Origin: Kiritimatiellia bacterium
GTDB taxonomy: Bacteria > Verrucomicrobiota > Kiritimatiellia > SLAD01
Assembly (NCBI GenBank): GCA_007128275.1
Contig: SKXR01000029.1
Coordinates: 1-9,099 of the forward strand
Direction of reading: 5' to 3'
Length of the DNA: 9,099 bases
In this document: one piece after another, positions 5,666 through 9,099 of the stretch
How the letters are laid out: every line of letters starts with the position of its first letter
How positions within the stretch are numbered: position 1 is the first letter of the stretch
Position numbers and translations under genes: made by a program
The notes under the pieces: generated by a model
What the model saw: only the letters and a program-made list of their open reading frames with translations
Database searches by the model: none
What the model was told of the DNA's origin: nothing

Positions 5666-7395
5666 GACTCATGAGCACAGTACTGAAACAAGAGAAGCCC
5701 TCGTCCCTGAAGGGCGAGAACACGCCCGTCAAGCCCGTCGGCGAGACCTACGTGTGGGTCACGGCCATGGGATTGGCCATCGGCTTGGCCATGATCCTGT
5801 TTCTGCTCGCCTTGATTCTCTATAACGGCATCGGCGTGTTCTGGCCGCGCCATGTTGCGCTGATCGAATTCGCAGAGGAGAGCGATACCCGCTTTCATGG
5901 CGGCACTCGGGCCTTGGGCGTCGTGGTGCTCGAACAGGAGCGGGATGTCAGGGATCTGACACCCGAGCAGATAGCCAGTCCGCACGCTGTCGACCGACGC
6001 GAGAAGCAGTTGTTCATGGGCAATCGCGATGCCTTCGGCCAGGCCTTTGCCTTCTTTGGGGCGGGCGACATCGCGAACATCACCTATCCCCGCCACGTAA
6101 TCCGCGCGGAACGCATGGAATGGGGCGACGCCATCTTTTTCCCGTTGCGCATAGAACGGGGAGACGGACGTACGGTGTCCGCAGACGATCCGGAATTTGA
6201 ACCCTTGTTGCGCAGGTTGACCGATGAGGCGGTGGCGCGTCGTAAGGAGATCAATCGGATTGAACGGTTTCAAATCGGCCGCATCAATCTACAAATGCGG
6301 GATCTGGAGTTAGAGGACCGATTCTTTCAGCGTATCGAGACGCTTACGGAGGGCGACGAACAAGCCTGGGCGCGTGTTCGCGAACGCATCGAGGTGTTGC
6401 AGGCACAGTACGACCCGCTTGCGGAGCGGGCGGGAGCGCTTCGTGAACGGCAACGAGCCGACACGCTGGTGTACGAGGTGGTCACGGGACAGGAACGGCA
6501 AATGCCCATCGGCGAGCTGGTCGGGTATTACTATCCGAATCAGTTGAGCGTGATCGGAAAGACACGTTTGTTTTTTGCCCAGATCTGGCATTTCCTGAGC
6601 GGGCACCCGCGTGAAGCGAACACGGAAGGCGGCATTTTCCCCGCCATCTTCGGCACCTTTGTCATGACGCTGATCATGAGCATTGCGGTCATGCCCTTCG
6701 GCGTCATGGCGGCGATCTATTTACGTGAGTACGCGCGGCAAGGCCCGTTTGTGCGGTCCGTGCGCATTGCGATCAACAATCTCGCCGGCGTGCCCTCCAT
6801 TGTGTTCGGCATCTTCGGGCTGGGCTTCTTCGTCTATTTTGTAGGCGGAAGCATCGACCGGATGTTTTACGACAACGCGCTGCCTACGCCGACGTTCGGT
6901 ACCGGCGGCATCCTGTGGGCGTCCCTGACGCTGGCATTGATGACGGTGCCGGTGGTGATCGTGGCGACCGAAGAAGCGTTGGCCGCCGTGTCGCGCGGGG
7001 TGCGCGAAGGGTCGCTGGCGTGCGGCGCCTCGAAGTGGCAGACGATTCAGCATTTGGTATTGCCGGCGTCGGCGCCCGGCATTTTGACGGGGTTGGTGTT
7101 GGCCATGGCGCGCGGGGCGGGGGAGGTGGCGCCCTTGATGCTGGTCGGCGTGGTGGCGTTGGCGCCGAACCTTCCGATTGACGGCATGTTTCCGTTCATC
7201 CATCTCGAGCGGAAATTCATGCATCTGGGCTTTCACATCTATGATCTGGGTTTCCAATCTCCGGATTCGGAGGCGGCCAAACCGATGGTGTTCGCCACGA
7301 CGCTTGTTTTGATTCTGGTGGTCGTCGTTCTGAATCTGGCGGCCATCATGATACGCAATCATCTGAAGAAGAAATATGCGGCGGGGACGTTCTAG
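5602..7395 (+). CDS. pstA: Phosphate ABC transporter permease PstA, large form
   Basis: Second inner-membrane permease, 597 aa from GTG 5602 or 574 aa from ATG 5671; classical PstA is near 290 aa. One transmembrane helix (about 51-75) is followed by a roughly 265-residue periplasmic insert that is highly charged and largely helical (about 195-300, many E/R/Q), probably including a coiled coil. The permease domain begins near 345 (FPAIFGTFVMTLIMSIAV). The EAA loop is at about 457-490 (EEALAAVSRGVREGS, then GASKWQT), and the RGAGEVAPLMLVG segment typical of PstA follows. It ends in a basic cytoplasmic tail, NHLKKKYAAGTF. The enlarged insert pairs with the one in PstC and the two probably face each other in the periplasm (inference). 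The first 23 residues are encoded by a repeat element; the Shine-Dalgarno favours the GTG. Confidence 0.9.
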   Translation: MFGVQYSVTPTTEHRTLNTEYGLMSTVLKQEKPSSLKGENTPVKPVGETYVWVTAMGLAIGLAMILFLLALILYNGIGVFWPRHVALIEFAEESDTRFHGGTRALGVVVLEQERDVRDLTPEQIASPHAVDRREKQLFMGNRDAFGQAFAFFGAGDIANITYPRHVIRAERMEWGDAIFFPLRIERGDGRTVSADDPEFEPLLRRLTDEAVARRKEINRIERFQIGRINLQMRDLELEDRFFQRIETLTEGDEQAWARVRERIEVLQAQYDPLAERAGALRERQRADTLVYEVVTGQERQMPIGELVGYYYPNQLSVIGKTRLFFAQIWHFLSGHPREANTEGGIFPAIFGTFVMTLIMSIAVMPFGVMAAIYLREYARQGPFVRSVRIAINNLAGVPSIVFGIFGLGFFVYFVGGSIDRMFYDNALPTPTFGTGGILWASLTLALMTVPVVIVATEEALAAVSRGVREGSLACGASKWQTIQHLVLPASAPGILTGLVLAMARGAGEVAPLMLVGVVALAPNLPIDGMFPFIHLERKFMHLGFHIYDLGFQSPDSEAAKPMVFATTLVLILVVVVLNLAAIMIRNHLKKKYAAGTF

Positions 7396-7408
7396 TGTGA
7401 AGAGCAAG

Positions 7409-7482
7409 CGGCTCACCGAGACGGTTCGCCCTGCCAATGGAATCCTCGCATTTCAGGTGGGGCGAGGCGTCCCGCCGAGCCG
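7409..7482 (+). repeat. Imperfect inverted repeat in the pstA-pstB junction
   Basis: Two 27-nt arms, 7409-7435 and 7456-7482, match as inverted complements at 20 of 27 positions without gaps, separated by 20 nt. The outer CGGCTC/GAGCCG pairing is perfect. GTGAA occurs just outside the left arm (7397-7401) and at the right edge (7482-7486), which might be a short target duplication. The right arm (GGCGAGGCGTCCCGCCGAGC) looks like a dispersed intergenic repeat word. There is no T-tract, so it is not an intrinsic terminator; it may modulate pstB relative to pstA or be inert. Confidence 0.55.
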
Positions 7483-7539
7483 TGAATGGGAATGGATGAG
7501 ATAAAGCACATGCTGTGGGACCAAGGTGAGGGGAAGATA

Positions 7540-8418
7540 ATGAACGAGGTACATGCAATGACCGCGAACAGAGATACACCGACGCGCGCGGCGGCGCCGA
7601 ACGACGTCCAACAGCGGAGAGTGGCGGTCAGCCGGTCGGCCGCGGCAACCCTTGAGGGTGTCAACGCGCAGCACATTCAAGTGAAAGACTATAGTTTCTT
7701 TTATGGTCCCACCCAGGTGCTGTTCGATTTGACCATGGACTTCCCGGAACGGCACGTGACGGCCTTGATCGGGCCGTCCGGTTGCGGTAAGTCCACGTTG
7801 TTACGGAATATCAATCGCATGAACGATCTCATCGACGGCATTTCGCATCAAGGCGATATCCAGATCGACGGGAGCAGCATCTATGATCCGTATCTGGAAG
7901 TAATTTCCTTGCGGAAGCGCATTGGGATGGTCTTTCAGAAATCGAATCCGTTTCCCAAATCCATCTACGAGAATATCGTGTACAGCCTGCGTGTGGCCGG
8001 GCGAAACAAGAAATCGGAACTCGATGAAACCGTTGAGACGTCCTTGAAGGCGGCGGCCCTGTGGGACGAGGTCAAGGACCGCCTACAGGAAAGCGCGTTC
8101 AGCCTTTCCGGCGGCCAGATGCAGCGGCTGTGCATCGCGCGCGCCATTGCCAACCGTCCGGAGATTCTACTGATGGACGAGCCGTGTTCCGCGCTCGACC
8201 CCATCGCCACCGGCAAGATCGAAGATCTGATCCATGACCTGAAGAAGGAGTATACGATCATCATCGTCACACACAACATGCAACAGGCCGCGCGGGTCTC
8301 CGACAAGACCGCGTTTCTCTACATGGGGCAACTGATCGAATACGACGAAACCGAGAAGATATTCATGAAACCGTCCGAAGCCCAGACCGAGGCGTATGTC
8401 TCGGGCCGATTCGGGTAA
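7540..8418 (+). CDS. pstB: Phosphate ABC transporter ATPase PstB
   Basis: Cytoplasmic ATPase energising PstCA, 292 aa. All ABC motifs are intact, numbered from ATG 7540: Walker A GPSGCGKS (78-85), Q-loop MVFQKSNPFP (Gln133), signature LSGGQMQR (189-196), Walker B ILLMDEP (209-215) followed by CSALDPIAT, and H-loop VTHN (His245). MDEPCSALDPIAT is diagnostic of PstB. The family more often has LSGGQQQR; Met at the first variable position is a mild oddity. ATG 7540 has GGTGAGGGG (7525-7533) 6 nt upstream; in-frame ATGs at 7486 (beside the repeat arm) and 7558 are alternatives. The first roughly 45 residues before IQVKDYSFFYG are polar and longer than usual for the family. Gap to pstA 144 bp, to phoU 15 bp. 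Confidence 0.95.
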   Translation: MNEVHAMTANRDTPTRAAAPNDVQQRRVAVSRSAAATLEGVNAQHIQVKDYSFFYGPTQVLFDLTMDFPERHVTALIGPSGCGKSTLLRNINRMNDLIDGISHQGDIQIDGSSIYDPYLEVISLRKRIGMVFQKSNPFPKSIYENIVYSLRVAGRNKKSELDETVETSLKAAALWDEVKDRLQESAFSLSGGQMQRLCIARAIANRPEILLMDEPCSALDPIATGKIEDLIHDLKKEYTIIIVTHNMQQAARVSDKTAFLYMGQLIEYDETEKIFMKPSEAQTEAYVSGRFG

Positions 8419-8433
8419 TGGGAGCGCATAGCT

Positions 8434-9099
8434 ATGACCGTACATTTTATCAAAGAAGTGGATTATCTGAAGGACATGATCCTCGGATTGAGCGGACGGG
8501 TGGAGGCGCAGCTCGACCACGCCATACAGGCCATCATGCACCGCGACACGAAGCTGGCCACGGCGGTGTTGGACGAGGATCATGTCATTGATGTCGCCGA
8601 GGTGGATGTCGAGGAAGAGTGCCTGAAGATCCTGGCGCTTTATCAACCGGTGGCGCACGATCTGCGCTTCATTATCGCCGTCCTGAAGATCAACAACGAT
8701 CTGGAGCGTGTCGGCGATCTGGCCGTGAATATCGCCGAACGCGCGATCTTCCTCGCCGGCCAACCGCTCCCGAGCACGGACTTTGACTTTCCCCACATGG
8801 CCAGTAAGTCCATCACCATGTTGCGTGAAAGTTTGGATGCGTTGCTTCGGCAAGACCTGAAGCTGGCCATCCATGTGCGGGAGTCCGACGACGAAGTGGA
8901 CCAATTGAATCGCGAGATGTATGAGCAAATCAAGGCGAGCATTCGTCGCGAACCGCACCATGTGGATGCGCTCATCCACCTGCTGTCCATCTCCCGCCAC
9001 CTGGAGCGGGTGGCCGACCACGCGACCAACATCGCCGAAGACGTGATCTACATGATCAGAGGCGAAATTGTCCGGCATCGATTCGAGCACTACGCGGAC
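8434..9099 (+). CDS. phoU: Phosphate signalling protein PhoU (3' end beyond window)
   Basis: Cytoplasmic negative regulator that couples the Pst transporter to the PhoR-type kinase. 222 codons are present with no stop before the edge; the family is usually about 220-240 aa, so only a few residues are missing. It is a duplicated three-helix protein, and both metal-binding repeats are visible: NDLERVGDLAVNIAER (88-103) and RHLERVADHATNIAED (188-203), with E-x-x-x-D and N-x-x-E positions conserved in each. ATG 8434 has GGGAG (8420-8424) 9 nt upstream. It lies 15 bp after pstB, so the two are almost certainly co-transcribed. Absence of a stop is a window-edge effect, not a truncation seen in the gene. 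Confidence 0.95.
   Translation, partial: MTVHFIKEVDYLKDMILGLSGRVEAQLDHAIQAIMHRDTKLATAVLDEDHVIDVAEVDVEEECLKILALYQPVAHDLRFIIAVLKINNDLERVGDLAVNIAERAIFLAGQPLPSTDFDFPHMASKSITMLRESLDALLRQDLKLAIHVRESDDEVDQLNREMYEQIKASIRREPHHVDALIHLLSISRHLERVADHATNIAEDVIYMIRGEIVRHRFEHYAD

Noticed and set aside
5464..6273. 269-codon minus-strand frame over the pstC end and pstA start
   Set aside because: Antisense to well-supported membrane-protein genes, no domain pattern, and it reads through the repeat element.
7486..7539. Earlier in-frame ATG for pstB at 7486
   Set aside because: It has no Shine-Dalgarno and abuts the repeat arm, whereas ATG 7540 has GGTGAGGGG at 6-nt spacing.
8167..9090. 307-codon minus-strand frame opposite pstB and phoU
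   Set aside because: The plus strand encodes intact ABC motifs and both PhoU motifs; the antisense product shows no family features.

Overview
The window is a phosphate-acquisition (Pho) locus of a Gram-negative bacterium. In order it holds: the last 12 codons of a sensor histidine kinase (+); a convergent, minus-strand outer-membrane porin of the phosphate-selective OprO/OprP type; a 570-bp divergent control region; and the co-directional run pstS-pstC-pstA-pstB-phoU (+), with phoU open at the right edge. The organism is diderm (porin ending in Phe, Sec-type signal peptides, periplasmic binding protein) and fairly GC-rich. The very large PstC (about 766 aa) and PstA (about 597 aa) match the enlarged permease type known from gammaproteobacteria such as Pseudomonas and Vibrio. 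The abundant short palindromic repeats resemble those I associate with environmental genomes, including PVC-type lineages. I cannot fix the phylum from this window.

Working model: phosphate crosses the outer membrane through the porin, is bound by PstS in the periplasm, passes the inner membrane through PstC/PstA powered by PstB, and PhoU links transporter state to the sensor kinase, plausibly the PhoR-like protein whose tail is at the left edge. The region between porin and pstS carries TTTCTAAC words, two of them exactly 22 bp apart with a weaker copy midway. This 11-bp periodicity is what PhoB-type boxes show, so it is the best operator candidate.

The gene content is conventional. The unusual part is the 5' ends. 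Four different palindromic repeat elements sit at the start or just upstream of the porin, pstC, pstA and pstB. In the porin the element is a 129-bp, exactly 43-codon, in-frame insertion bounded by an 8-bp direct repeat; removing it in silico restores a normal signal peptide. In pstA a 63-bp (21-codon) in-frame element separates a strong Shine-Dalgarno from the likely ancestral ATG and supplies a GTG start. At pstC a roughly 170-bp GC-rich repeat separates a Shine-Dalgarno/ATG from the gene body and creates a 56-codon leader frame that stops 7 nt before the likely pstC start. I see no defence system, CRISPR array, tRNA, rRNA or transposase gene.
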